DNA of 64,000 nt from Legionella maceachernii (GTDB taxonomy: Bacteria > Pseudomonadota > Gammaproteobacteria > Legionellales > Legionellaceae): contig NZ_FUXJ01000004.1 of the NCBI RefSeq assembly GCF_900167045.1, positions 45,709 through 109,708 of the forward strand, given 5' to 3'. Made by a program: the position numbers and the translations under genes. This document shows, piece by piece, positions 38,495 through 46,460 of the stretch. Each line of letters starts with the position of its first letter. Within the stretch, counting starts at the first letter, position 1. Below the pieces are notes generated by a model, which was given only the letters and a program-made list of their open reading frames with translations, had not been told where the DNA came from and made no database searches.

Positions 38495-38721
38495 TAATAA
38501 ATCATTTAAATATTTTGGCAGTGGTTCAGGCTCTTCACTTACAGCTTTCTCAAAGCTCTTCTCTGAATGCGGAGGAATGATATTCGTGCCCAGGGCGTCC
38601 CGTTGAAGACGAGAACACGTAGGTAAATAATGTTGCCACAATGAGAAAGGCCAATAAAGCCAGAATTAGGCTGAGCGTTGGTCTATTTTTGTTCTTTCTT
38701 CGCTGAAAAACAAAATCCAAG
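38495..38721. repeat. 0.23-kb duplicated segment, copy 1
   Basis: This segment matches 50161-50391 at over 90 percent by eye, starting at TAATAAA(G/T)CATTTAAATA and ending at ACAAAATCCAAG. Similarity stops sharply on both sides. Copy 2 contains the 3' part of an intact small membrane protein gene, so copy 1 is the derived copy. Confidence 0.9.
38550..38721 (-). pseudogene. 5'-truncated copy of the small membrane protein at 50217
   Basis: On the minus strand the frame reads DFVFQRRKNKNRPTLSLILA to the stop at 38550-38552 and matches the protein at 50217-50444, with one Glu codon missing near the end (GHEYHSS against GHEEYHSS). The first 20 residues, which form the membrane segment, and the ribosome site are absent. 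It cannot be expressed as the original protein. Confidence 0.85.
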
Positions 38722-38911
38722 AATAAAGCAATCTGCGTTGTGCTCTGACTGTTTTACTATTCAATGTGCCAATGGAGAACGGGTGTTTGTGGCCTTCACG
38801 CTACATTTTTTGTGATGAAACTCGGTTGCGTAGTGCATTGATTGCTTATTATATAGTCTTCATGCATAATTGCAGCCCAATAATTACTTATTATTTAATC
38901 ATTGATTCGAT

Positions 38912-40282
38912 TTGCAACATAAAAATTTAGATAAATTTTACATTCACACAGTAGCAGAGTTAAAAATGTTCTCAAAAACCGAAGAATTTAAGATGAATTT
39001 GCTTGACCGCATTGTAGTACAAAAATCATTTAACCCACCTAGCTCATTTCAAACGAGTGCCAAAGATAAATATGGAAAAAACAGAGACGATGGCTCTATG
39101 TCATCGCAAGAAATATTTAATGAAGATTGTACCCAGGGAGTCGAGCTTGTGGTGGACACTATTAGGAAGTTACGAACTGCAGGACCATTAGATCTTGATA
39201 GTACCAAAAACGCTTTAAAAAAATTGCTAGGGCAATTAGCGGCAATTAGGAAAGATACTGCTGATAAAACGGGAACGCTGGATAGTGAGCAATTTGGTAG
39301 ATCTAGGAAGGAAAACCCTGTCTGCTACGAGGGACAACATATTATTGATATTACTCGTATTTATAATCCCCAACATCTTGCAGCACATGAAGAAATTAAA
39401 AAATTATTAAAAGGTTACATTGGTTCAATAATAAAAGAAAGTAATAAAAAGAGCTTTGGATATCAAGCTATGGCTTGTGATTCAAAAGAAGAACCTAAGT
39501 CGCGTTATGTTATTAGTGTTTATACACAAAAACGTATAGTATTTACACCAAAAAATGACAAAGAAGCCTCCATTACATTGGATGTCAATGCTGACAATAT
39601 GCCGAAACTAATTGATTTAGCTAGTAATTCTAACTATACATTTCGTGCTGAGTACGATTGCTCTGACGATCTGCTTCACATATTCACGTTAATCGCTAAT
39701 GAATTTCCACAATATAATAAAAAAAATATCTTAGTTGGAGAAATTCAATTAAAAATTGATGGGAAGTTTATTCCAGCTACCAGACATGTTAGTTGGCTTA
39801 ACGAGTTTGCAAGCGAGTTTGAAAGGGAATCAAAAATAGTCCTGCAACATACGCGGGCTGAATATCATGAGGAGATTTTCAATCAAACAGCTGCATTATG
39901 GTTCGCTGCTATCTCATGGGACGAAACAAAAAGTGACTTTGCTACTCTAGATAGCATAATGGCAGATTTACAATTCTATTTTAGCCAAGCATTATTCTAC
40001 TACCGAGGCGGCCCAACTATTAGCAAAATGTTACTGAGAGGGACTTATTACGAACAAGGATTTTTAGTTCGTCAAACAACAGGTAGTATAGACGAGTATT
40101 GCACGGGAGAGTATTACCCATTTATGACACAACATAGGAAAAAATTTATTAGTTGTTTTGCACAAGCACCTACTTCAGAAAGGACTAAGGAATTTACTTT
40201 GGAGCAAGGAAGATTTGAGGATAAAATAAAAACTGATACTTCTCTCACACTAGTTACAGATGGAAGTTATGTAGGGATGTAA
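38912..40282 (+). CDS. Hypothetical protein, possible effector
   Basis: A 456-residue soluble protein that I do not recognise. The listed start is TTG at 38912; ATG at 38966 (MFSKTEEFKMNLL) is an alternative, and neither has a strong ribosome site. The first 150 residues are charged and helical. The middle (residues 185-260) looks like beta-rich sequence (RYVISVYTQKRIVFTP). The C-terminal part holds ALFYYRGGPTISKMLLRGTY, a RG(G/S)xxIxxxLxRxxY pattern that recurs, to my memory, in some large Legionella and plant-pathogen proteins. There is no signal peptide or membrane helix. Isolated position between remnants is typical of accessory cargo. Confidence 0.55.
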   Translation: MQHKNLDKFYIHTVAELKMFSKTEEFKMNLLDRIVVQKSFNPPSSFQTSAKDKYGKNRDDGSMSSQEIFNEDCTQGVELVVDTIRKLRTAGPLDLDSTKNALKKLLGQLAAIRKDTADKTGTLDSEQFGRSRKENPVCYEGQHIIDITRIYNPQHLAAHEEIKKLLKGYIGSIIKESNKKSFGYQAMACDSKEEPKSRYVISVYTQKRIVFTPKNDKEASITLDVNADNMPKLIDLASNSNYTFRAEYDCSDDLLHIFTLIANEFPQYNKKNILVGEIQLKIDGKFIPATRHVSWLNEFASEFERESKIVLQHTRAEYHEEIFNQTAALWFAAISWDETKSDFATLDSIMADLQFYFSQALFYYRGGPTISKMLLRGTYYEQGFLVRQTTGSIDEYCTGEYYPFMTQHRKKFISCFAQAPTSERTKEFTLEQGRFEDKIKTDTSLTLVTDGSYVGM

Positions 40283-40947
40283 TTGAAAAAAAGAAAATTG
40301 GTGTAGCCTCATTAACTGATGAAAGTTAATGGAAAATCCAAAGAGGAGACATCACGATGGGAAAAGATACCGTTGTTTCACTGAAAAAAACAGTTGTATT
40401 TAGTGACTGATTAACAGAAACACTTCGATTTATTTAAACCCAATGCTACTCACGCTAATGTTATCAGTTTCCAGTCCTACAAAATTAGAAGCAAAAAGGT
40501 AGAGCAAATTATTAATTTATATTGTGAGACATCCTAGACTAAAGGGGAGCAGCTTGAGATCTCTTATGCAGCTATTTATAAACAATAGGATGTCTCTTAG
40601 ACAGTTTTTAAAAGCTGCTTTGAGGTAATTTTGTGGTTTGGTTTTATAATTCCAGTTCAAACAATAAGCCAAATGATATAAACCATTCTTTTTGTCTAAA
40701 ATGTGCTCAGGCTTCACTTCACTCATCCCTGACTTAGCTCCTTTATTTTGCAACCTCTTGGGCGGAAATTAATAAAAGTGGCAAAATAATACTGATAAAA
40801 ATAACTTTTGTCTTTGACTTTATTGTCTAATATGAATATTTCAGGAGCGACTATATAGTTTATTTCTCTGTTACATAACTAACAGATTTAATTGCAAAAA
40901 GTTTGTTTTTGATTAAAATCTTGGCTTAAATCAAATTGGAATTAGAA
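40283..40947. other. Intergenic region with an IS remnant
   Basis: About 660 bases. The part from 40357 to 40437 is a transposase remnant described separately. A minus-strand frame of 78 residues (40517-40753) has no recognisable content and no ribosome site. The rest is AT-rich and featureless. Confidence 0.4.
40357..40437 (+). mobile_element. IS256-family transposase N-terminal remnant
   Basis: After AGAGGAGA, an ATG at 40357 opens MGKDTVVSLKKTVVFSD, stop, LTETLRFI. IS256-type (mutator) transposases begin MKxDTVVxL and then have DPLTExLRxGA, so the TGA at 40408-40410 sits in place of the proline codon. Nothing after this matches, so the element is a short dead fragment. Confidence 0.55.
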
Positions 40948-41748
40948 ATGACAAAAATTCGGGAGCTCCTCAATAATTTAAAAAAATTGACCCATTACAC
41001 GCCTCCTCCATCTGCAATGCTTGGGTTTATACCACCTGGCTTTGTCCCACCCAATAATTTTATAACTATTGGTTTTATAAAAATAGGTGAGCCAGCGCCA
41101 ATGGGTTGCATACAATTAGGTAGGCACTTTTTTTCTTCTCCGCAACATCTCATCGGCTACGGTTACTATCCTCCCGCTACTAATATTATGCCTCCCGCCG
41201 ATTTTCTACCCTTTGGCTTTTTGCCAATTGGTAATTGGACTCCACCACCGGGTTATATGCCCCAGGGTTTTGTTCCGCCAAATGGATTTTTGCCGGCTCC
41301 TAATTACATTAATTATTCTCTAATGCAAAATGCTTTTCTATTGACTCCATCTAAGCCTCAGATATTAGCTACTGACCTTACAGAAAACATAAATGCACCT
41401 TTATCCCAAAATCAAAACTCTCGTTCATTCCCTTTTTTTAAAGCGCAGGATTCTACAGCTGAAGAGGAGTCTGAATTTGTAGCTTTACTCACATGTCCAA
41501 TTACCGGAGAAATCTTTAAGGACCCTGTTACAGCTGAAGATGGGCGAACTTATGAGCGTTCAGCATTACAAAAATGGTACACTATAAGTAAGGATAAAAA
41601 ATGTCCATTTAATCTGGACAAATCTCTAGGTAATCCAGAAATTCTGCCTACGAATATTATAATAAAACAGACGGTCAAAGCATATGAGGAATATTTGGAA
41701 GACATCCAACGCCATAATACATCGAGTGCTGATCTATTTCCGAATTAA
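40948..41748 (+). CDS. U-box domain protein, E3 ubiquitin ligase-like
   Basis: A 266-residue protein starting at ATG 40948 (a TTG at 40936 would add four residues). The C-terminal part, from about residue 178, is a U-box: LLTCPITGEIFKDPVTAEDG, then RTYERSALQKW and CPFNLDKSL, ending with a helix KQTVKAYEEYL. U-boxes recruit E2 enzymes and are essentially eukaryotic; in bacteria they occur in effectors such as Legionella LubX. The N-terminal 115 residues are a Pro/Gly/aromatic repeat region (PPGFVPPNNF, GFVPPNGFLP, FGFLPIGNW), which may bind targets. There is no signal peptide. A role as a translocated ubiquitin ligase is inferred. Confidence 0.88.
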   Translation: MTKIRELLNNLKKLTHYTPPPSAMLGFIPPGFVPPNNFITIGFIKIGEPAPMGCIQLGRHFFSSPQHLIGYGYYPPATNIMPPADFLPFGFLPIGNWTPPPGYMPQGFVPPNGFLPAPNYINYSLMQNAFLLTPSKPQILATDLTENINAPLSQNQNSRSFPFFKAQDSTAEEESEFVALLTCPITGEIFKDPVTAEDGRTYERSALQKWYTISKDKKCPFNLDKSLGNPEILPTNIIIKQTVKAYEEYLEDIQRHNTSSADLFPN

Positions 41749-42078
41749 TTAGGGATTTCATCAATATAAATGAGGTCCATCTTATTTTGTATTTTGGGTT
41801 AAATTAAGCTGGAAGAGAAGTGCGATCACTCACTCTTCCCCCCATTTAAAACCAGCTGTGTCCAGTTTTCAGTAAGCTCTCTTACGGAAAAGAATCTATT
41901 AGATAGACAGCCTCGTCTTCTTCCTTGACTTGAATTTCTTGTAAATTGCTTATAAGTTGACGAAAAGCTTCGTGTAATCGATTAAGTCGATGAACGAAGA
42001 TATTTACAGCAGCACATAATGACCGTTGTGCATAGATAGCGATGTTATTGATATCAATTTAATTAAGCGTCGAAAGAT
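41749..42078. other. Intergenic region with a possible transposase remnant
   Basis: About 330 bases between the U-box and methyltransferase genes. The right half carries the fragment described at 41882-42061; the left half shows nothing recognisable. Confidence 0.4.
41882..42061 (-). mobile_element. Possible IS982/IS4-type transposase fragment
   Basis: A minus-strand frame reads NIAIYAQRSLCAAVNIFVHR and then LNRLHEAFRQLISNLQE and ends VYLIDSFP at a stop. The VIDSFPV-like ending resembles the first catalytic Asp motif region of IS982- and IS4-type transposases. No start, later catalytic residues or inverted repeats were found. The call rests on this resemblance only. Confidence 0.35.
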
Positions 42079-42816
42079 ATGAGCGAAAAAAAATTTAATT
42101 ATGAATCGATTGCAAAATCCTATGCCGCGGTTGTCGATAGTAAACCCATACATGTGTACTACGAAAGACCTTGTCTTTGGTCGCTTTTACCTGATAATTT
42201 GCAAGGATTAAAAGTACTTGATGTTGGCTGCGGTTCAGGTTGGTACGCGGAGCAATTATTAAAAGCAGGATGTGAGATAACTGCCATTGATAATAGTCCA
42301 ACAATGATTGAACTTACTCAACAGCGAGTAAATCATCGTGGAAATTTTCACGTCATTGATTTAGTAAATCCATTAGATTGTTTTTGTGATGAAGCATTTG
42401 ATCTCATTCTTGCTCCTTTAGTTATTCACTACATAAGTGATTGGCATCCTCTTTTTAAAGAATTCTCAAGGATTTTAAAACAAAAAGGGTCGTTTATTTT
42501 TTCAACACATCAACCTTTGCAAGAATCTATTATTTTTAAGATGGAAAATTATTTTGAAAAAACAATAATAACAGATTATTGGGATGGCATTGGCGAAGTA
42601 AAATTTTATCATCATACTCTACATGAAATGAGTGAGGCATTGTTTGATAATGGGTTTTTCATTGAAAAAATATTAGAACCAAAGCCGTTATTTGATCTCG
42701 AACAAATTGATCGAGATCTTTACCTTAAATTATGTAAAGAACCATGGTTCTTATTTGTTAGAACAATTAAAAATAGGTCAAACTTTTCAGGAGCTACTCA
42801 TCCAACGAACAAATGA
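42079..42816 (+). CDS. Class I SAM-dependent methyltransferase
   Basis: A 245-residue protein of the UbiE/Methyltransf_11 type. Motif I is VLDVGCGSGWYAEQLL (residues 46-61), followed by the acidic strand end ITAIDNS (about 70-76), motif LILAPLVIHYISDW and the post-motif GSFIFSTHQP. It binds S-adenosylmethionine; the methyl acceptor is unknown, with small molecules or lipids common in this family. GAAAGAT precedes the ATG. It stands alone between IS debris and the ankyrin gene. Confidence 0.9.
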   Translation: MSEKKFNYESIAKSYAAVVDSKPIHVYYERPCLWSLLPDNLQGLKVLDVGCGSGWYAEQLLKAGCEITAIDNSPTMIELTQQRVNHRGNFHVIDLVNPLDCFCDEAFDLILAPLVIHYISDWHPLFKEFSRILKQKGSFIFSTHQPLQESIIFKMENYFEKTIITDYWDGIGEVKFYHHTLHEMSEALFDNGFFIEKILEPKPLFDLEQIDRDLYLKLCKEPWFLFVRTIKNRSNFSGATHPTNK

Positions 42817-43216
42817 AGTTAGCTATTTTTATGTGAAACGAAAACTCACAGAGTGTTTGAAAGATCACGGGTATATAATTCTATTATAATCAGCAAGGTA
42901 ATTAATGAAATTTTTCTGACCGAATTTAACGATCCCAACAATACAATTGCCTTTTTGATTTATTGATACCACCTTACATCGTTACTCTTTTTTAAAATAG
43001 CTCATAATAGCTATTTAGCTGTTTTTAGAAAACAAGCTAAAGGGCATGTTATTTAATTTTAAAAGCCTTTTTTAACCCTTAAAATAGCTTTAAGGTCAAA
43101 AATTAGTGATTTTATTGTTATTAGTAATAATTTTTGGTGTGCCCCCGTAATCCAGCTATTGTAAAGCAGGGCTTTGGGTGATTAAGCCTGGCTTTGCGAT
43201 TTGTCTTTAATTTCGC
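42817..43216. other. Intergenic region with a hairpin
   Basis: About 400 bases between convergent genes. It contains TTTGAAAGATCACGGG at 42856-42871, repeated near 45056, and the hairpin at 42995-43016. No gene is seen. Confidence 0.45.
42995..43016 (+). terminator. Hairpin, possible terminator
   Basis: AAATAGCT and AGCTATTT form perfect eight-base arms around CATAAT, followed by AGCTGTTTTTAG. The arms are AT-rich and the site is about 180 bases past the methyltransferase stop, so its role as terminator is weakly supported. Confidence 0.35.
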
Positions 43217-44440
43217 TCATGGACACAGGCTATCCAAGTCCATCCTATCTTGATCTCCCGTAAGACCTTTCGAGGTTGTTTCAGGGGTGTTATTTTTTAT
43301 TCCCTGAGTAAACATACTCTGGTTGCTGTCAAAGATCATTCTTATGAATTTGGAATCTTTTTGTGCGGAATTGAATAACAATTGAGCAGCAGTTTTATTT
43401 TCCACTTTCAATGCTACCCTAAGCAGCTCATTGTGTTTTCCAGGCCTTACCGGCGTATGAACCAGATTTTTAACAGCAGGAATCAATAAAATAAAGCTGA
43501 TGTCTTCATCTAAATCGAGTTGATTACGACGGATTAAATTTCTTAGTACAAAAAACAAAAGCTTTGCTTCTTTAGAGGAAACATCAAATTTTGCACTAGA
43601 TTGTGAATCTTCAAATTTGGCTTTTCTTTCCCTAAGCTGCATCAAGGTGTCGTTGATAAATTGTTCTACATCTTTTTCATAATTTTTGTTTTTATCAGCG
43701 TAATTAAAATCTGAAGGGTTAGCCAGGAAATGAGCTATTAATGCAGTATGACCACCCTCAATACTGCGACGCAAAAGTCCATAATGTTCTTCTGAAAATT
43801 CATTATTTTCCAAGTAATCAGGCATTTTTTCATTTAAAAATTCAAAAACCGCTAAGTAACCGTTATCCGCTGCGTTACCTGCAGCTTTGTCGAAATGAAT
43901 GCCCTTTGTAAATGATTCAAATGCTTGCGGAACTGCTTTATCAATAACGCGCAAAATTTCTATAAATCCATTATAAAAAGCATAAATTATTGACGAACTA
44001 ACCATTCTCCTATCAAGATATTCTGGCGAAATTTTTGTTAGTAAAAACTGAAAAATATGCAATTGTCCGAATCGTGCTGACCACGATAATGGCGAGTACG
44101 AATCTGGCTCATCAATCTTCTTTTGAAATTGTTCTGGAGCTGTTTCTGCAAAGTATTGTAATACGTCTAAATGACCGTAACCGCAAACTCCGGTTAGTGT
44201 AGAAAAGTTTGTATTACTTAATAATCTGCTTATTTGCTTTGGGCTCTTGATCTCGATGTATTTTAAAATTTCAACATTTCCACAAATCGCTGCAGTATTT
44301 ATCCATGTTTGAACATCAGAAAATGAACTAAAGCCACTTCCCGATGTGCCCTTAACAAGTCCAGTAAAAAATTCAATATTGCCATGAGCTGCTGCTAAGT
44401 GAATGAGGGAAGAATTTTTTAAATTAAGTGCAGTTCCCAT
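43217..44440 (-). CDS. Ankyrin-repeat protein, main open frame
   Basis: A 407-residue frame with ankyrin-type repeats of about 33-36 residues over residues 1-240: SSLIHLAAAHGNIEFFTGLV, NTAAICGNVEILKYIEI, TGVCGYGHLDVLQYFAE, PLSWSARFGQLHIFQFLL and others. The rest is helical and ends in a charged, Thr/Ser-rich tail. Ankyrin proteins in Legionella are often translocated effectors. The frame is open upstream of this ATG as far as a TGA near 44560 and continues protein content (EKEKQCLWIFATLVLPDLTV), showing that the real gene starts further upstream in another frame (see the fragment at 44527-44697). Either the gene is broken or translation restarts here, where CGGGAG precedes the ATG. Confidence 0.8.
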   Translation of the reverse strand: MGTALNLKNSSLIHLAAAHGNIEFFTGLVKGTSGSGFSSFSDVQTWINTAAICGNVEILKYIEIKSPKQISRLLSNTNFSTLTGVCGYGHLDVLQYFAETAPEQFQKKIDEPDSYSPLSWSARFGQLHIFQFLLTKISPEYLDRRMVSSSIIYAFYNGFIEILRVIDKAVPQAFESFTKGIHFDKAAGNAADNGYLAVFEFLNEKMPDYLENNEFSEEHYGLLRRSIEGGHTALIAHFLANPSDFNYADKNKNYEKDVEQFINDTLMQLRERKAKFEDSQSSAKFDVSSKEAKLLFFVLRNLIRRNQLDLDEDISFILLIPAVKNLVHTPVRPGKHNELLRVALKVENKTAAQLLFNSAQKDSKFIRMIFDSNQSMFTQGIKNNTPETTSKGLTGDQDRMDLDSLCP

Positions 44441-44526
44441 CTCCCGAAGATTCTCTACGGTTAAGTCTGGGAGTACTAAAGTAGCAAAAATCCATAAGCA
44501 TTGTTTTTCTTTTTCTGAAATGCGAT

Positions 44527-44697
44527 TTAACGTTGCAAAAAATTTATTAAATTCTCAAAAGTTTCTTTTTGGATCACCTCCATCAATGGAATCAACCGAT
44601 CTGATAAATCGTTGTCAAAAAATTCATCTAATATATGGAGGGGAATATATTTGCCTAGTGGATGTGTCATTTGTTCATCGTTATTTTTAAATTTCAT
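44527..44697 (-). pseudogene. N-terminal fragment of the frameshifted ankyrin gene
   Basis: A frame from ATG 44697 (preceded by AGGAG ten bases upstream) reads MKFKNNDEQMTHPLGKYIPL and on to VIQKETFENLINFLQR, then stops. Inserting one base near 44549-44553, where the minus strand reads GAGAATTTAATAAA, gives ETFEKFNKFFATLNRISEKE and joins the frame of the ankyrin protein. The complete gene would be 43217-44697, about 494 residues. A longer frame to 44832 exists but has no ribosome site. Confidence 0.75.
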
Positions 44698-45373
44698 AAG
44701 GCTATTTCTCCTGTAAGAATCCAAATAATTAAAGTTCGGCTTAGCATTAATAGGGTGATTACAAGAGTATTGGGAAAACGAGTAATCACCCATCAAAGCA
44801 AATGCTTGATCAAGATGATGCACCCGTTTCATGATGAAACTAGATACTATTATCAGTCCTCGTCGTCTATCCTTAGGAGAGGAGACACATCATTCGGCAA
44901 ATAGGCTTGTATGTACCTATGAGTCTTTTAAAACGCTATTTTTGTTCTATTGCTTTTCCGCCTGGGATCATTTTAAAAACCCGCAATAGGGCTTGCTATT
45001 ACTCGTTTTTAAAATAATCCCAGCCAAAAAAATCAAGTTGCCCAAAACATAGCATTTTGAAAGATCACGTGTATATTCGTATTAGCCATTACTTTTCATT
45101 ATACCATATTTCGATCGTGTGTAGCGGCAAAATAGAAATGTCCCCTTATGGACTTTGTGAAGCTAGCTTTTAAAGAAGAGAAGTTCACGAGGAAAGCGAA
45201 TGAATGAAGAGGGAGCACAGAAGAATTAAAGCGATTATCAACGATTCCAAGAGTACTTGATAAAAAAATCACTCAAAATGCTCATTTAATTCATGGATTA
45301 AAAATCTGGATTGATTTTTTTATAATTCAGGAGTATTTTTTTTAATTTTAAATAATTTCAAGCGATTACATCC
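44698..45373. other. Intergenic region with a large inverted repeat
   Basis: About 675 bases between divergent genes. It holds the inverted repeat at 44963-45022, the second copy of TTTTGAAAGATCACGTG near 45055, and AT-rich sequence. No intact gene is seen. Confidence 0.45.
44963..45022. repeat. 18-bp inverted repeat with internal stem
   Basis: TGGGATCATTTTAAAAAC at 44963-44980 pairs with GTTTTTAAAATAATCCCA at 45005-45022 at 17 of 18 positions. The 24-base loop can itself pair AATAG with CTATT. There is no T tract in the right place for a terminator on the plus strand. It could be a remnant of a miniature transposon or a regulatory hairpin. Confidence 0.75.
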
Positions 45374-46126
45374 ATGGGTTATATAGAATATGATGAAGAT
45401 GAAGAAGAGTATTATTCTACGGGCACAAGGCCGGGTAATCAAAATTCCCCCCAAATACTTCAAAAAATTGCAAAGCGATTAACTAAATATGTTTTACATA
45501 ATCGGGATGTTTGCTTAACGGATTTACAGACCAAGTTCATCAGTAAAGTTAAAGCAGGAGAACGATTTTTAAGTAAAGAAAATATTGACGTTGCTCATCA
45601 TATCGCTATTAGTAGAATCATTAAAATTTTCGTAAATTTGTTAAACAATCCAAAATCTTTCAAATTAAAAGATTTTGAAAATTTTGGTGATGCGATTTGC
45701 TCAACAGAATCGCCAGAAGATGATAAAGGTCGCTCCACATTAACGGATTTTTTCAACGATATCAAAAATGGCTGTGAGCCAACGTATTTGTGTGATACGG
45801 CTAATGAAATTATTAAAATGCTCAATGGTTGTACTAGAAATTTAATTCCTGGCCATAAATCTGTAAACAGAAGTATTGGAGAAGCAAAAGATTTACACCT
45901 GATGGCACAAAAAGGAAAATCTGGGGCATATAAAGAAACGGCTCCATCAAGGAGATTGTCACATTTTTTTTCTGCCTTACCAGAATGCGATGACTATGCT
46001 CCTAGATGCAAAGAAACTAAAAATGGTAAAAAACTCATATTAAGTTCTAGCGTGGATGCAAAAAAAGATAAATCTTATTTAATTGAATCAAAATCGGATT
46101 TCTCATATAGCCGCTATGGTGGGTAA
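45374..46126 (+). CDS. Hypothetical protein
   Basis: A 250-residue soluble protein that I do not recognise. It opens with a very acidic stretch (MGYIEYDEDEEEYYSTGTRP) and has a helical middle (HHIAISRIIKIFVNLL) and a basic, Ser-rich end. Nine cysteines are scattered through it. There is no signal peptide, membrane helix or clear ribosome site. The frame ends about 50 bases before an IS3-type transposase fragment, so the native C terminus may have been removed by that insertion or a later deletion. Confidence 0.5.
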   Translation: MGYIEYDEDEEEYYSTGTRPGNQNSPQILQKIAKRLTKYVLHNRDVCLTDLQTKFISKVKAGERFLSKENIDVAHHIAISRIIKIFVNLLNNPKSFKLKDFENFGDAICSTESPEDDKGRSTLTDFFNDIKNGCEPTYLCDTANEIIKMLNGCTRNLIPGHKSVNRSIGEAKDLHLMAQKGKSGAYKETAPSRRLSHFFSALPECDDYAPRCKETKNGKKLILSSSVDAKKDKSYLIESKSDFSYSRYGG

Positions 46127-46178
46127 TTCCAGATTCTCATACCTTAACGTCATCGTAAGTTTCTGTTCAAATGCTCCC

Positions 46179-46293
46179 GCTAGTCCAACAAGAGCTGCAG
46201 CTAAAAATCATGTATTCGAATATATTGAAATCTATTGCAATCGGAAACAACTTCATTCCGTGTTGGGTTATCAAACACAACGATATTTGAAGT
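46179..46293 (+). mobile_element. IS3-family transposase (OrfB) 3' remnant
   Basis: The plus-strand frame reads SPTRAAAKNHVFEYIEIYCN, then RKQLHSVLGYQTQRYLK. This is the C-terminal end of an IS3-type DDE transposase, whose usual form is FEYIExxYNRxRxHSxLGYxTP. The catalytic core and inverted repeats are absent; about 38 residues survive. Confidence 0.8.
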
Positions 46294-46460
46294 CAAATTC
46301 GTCGCTTAGCAATGTGTCCGATTCTCCCGGGCAAGATCACTCAATTGGCAAATCAAGTTTATGTTCATTAGTACTCATTAGTAGCTCCTGCAACATCCAT
46401 TGGAAACTCTCCTCGACAGGACAAAGGGCCATGCCAAATAAGAAGTTTATTAGTAATAGT

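Noticed and set aside
38447..38641. Minus-strand open frame of 64 codons
   Set aside because: It overlaps the truncated copy of the small membrane protein in the wrong frame; the homologous frame is the one ending at 38550.
40517..40753. Minus-strand open frame of 78 codons
   Set aside because: No ribosome site, no recognisable content, and AT-rich intergenic composition.
34615..43216. CRISPR-like or phage-like array in the repeat-rich intergenic stretches
   Set aside because: The repeats are short words at irregular spacing; no regular direct repeats with unique spacers, and no cas or phage structural genes are present.
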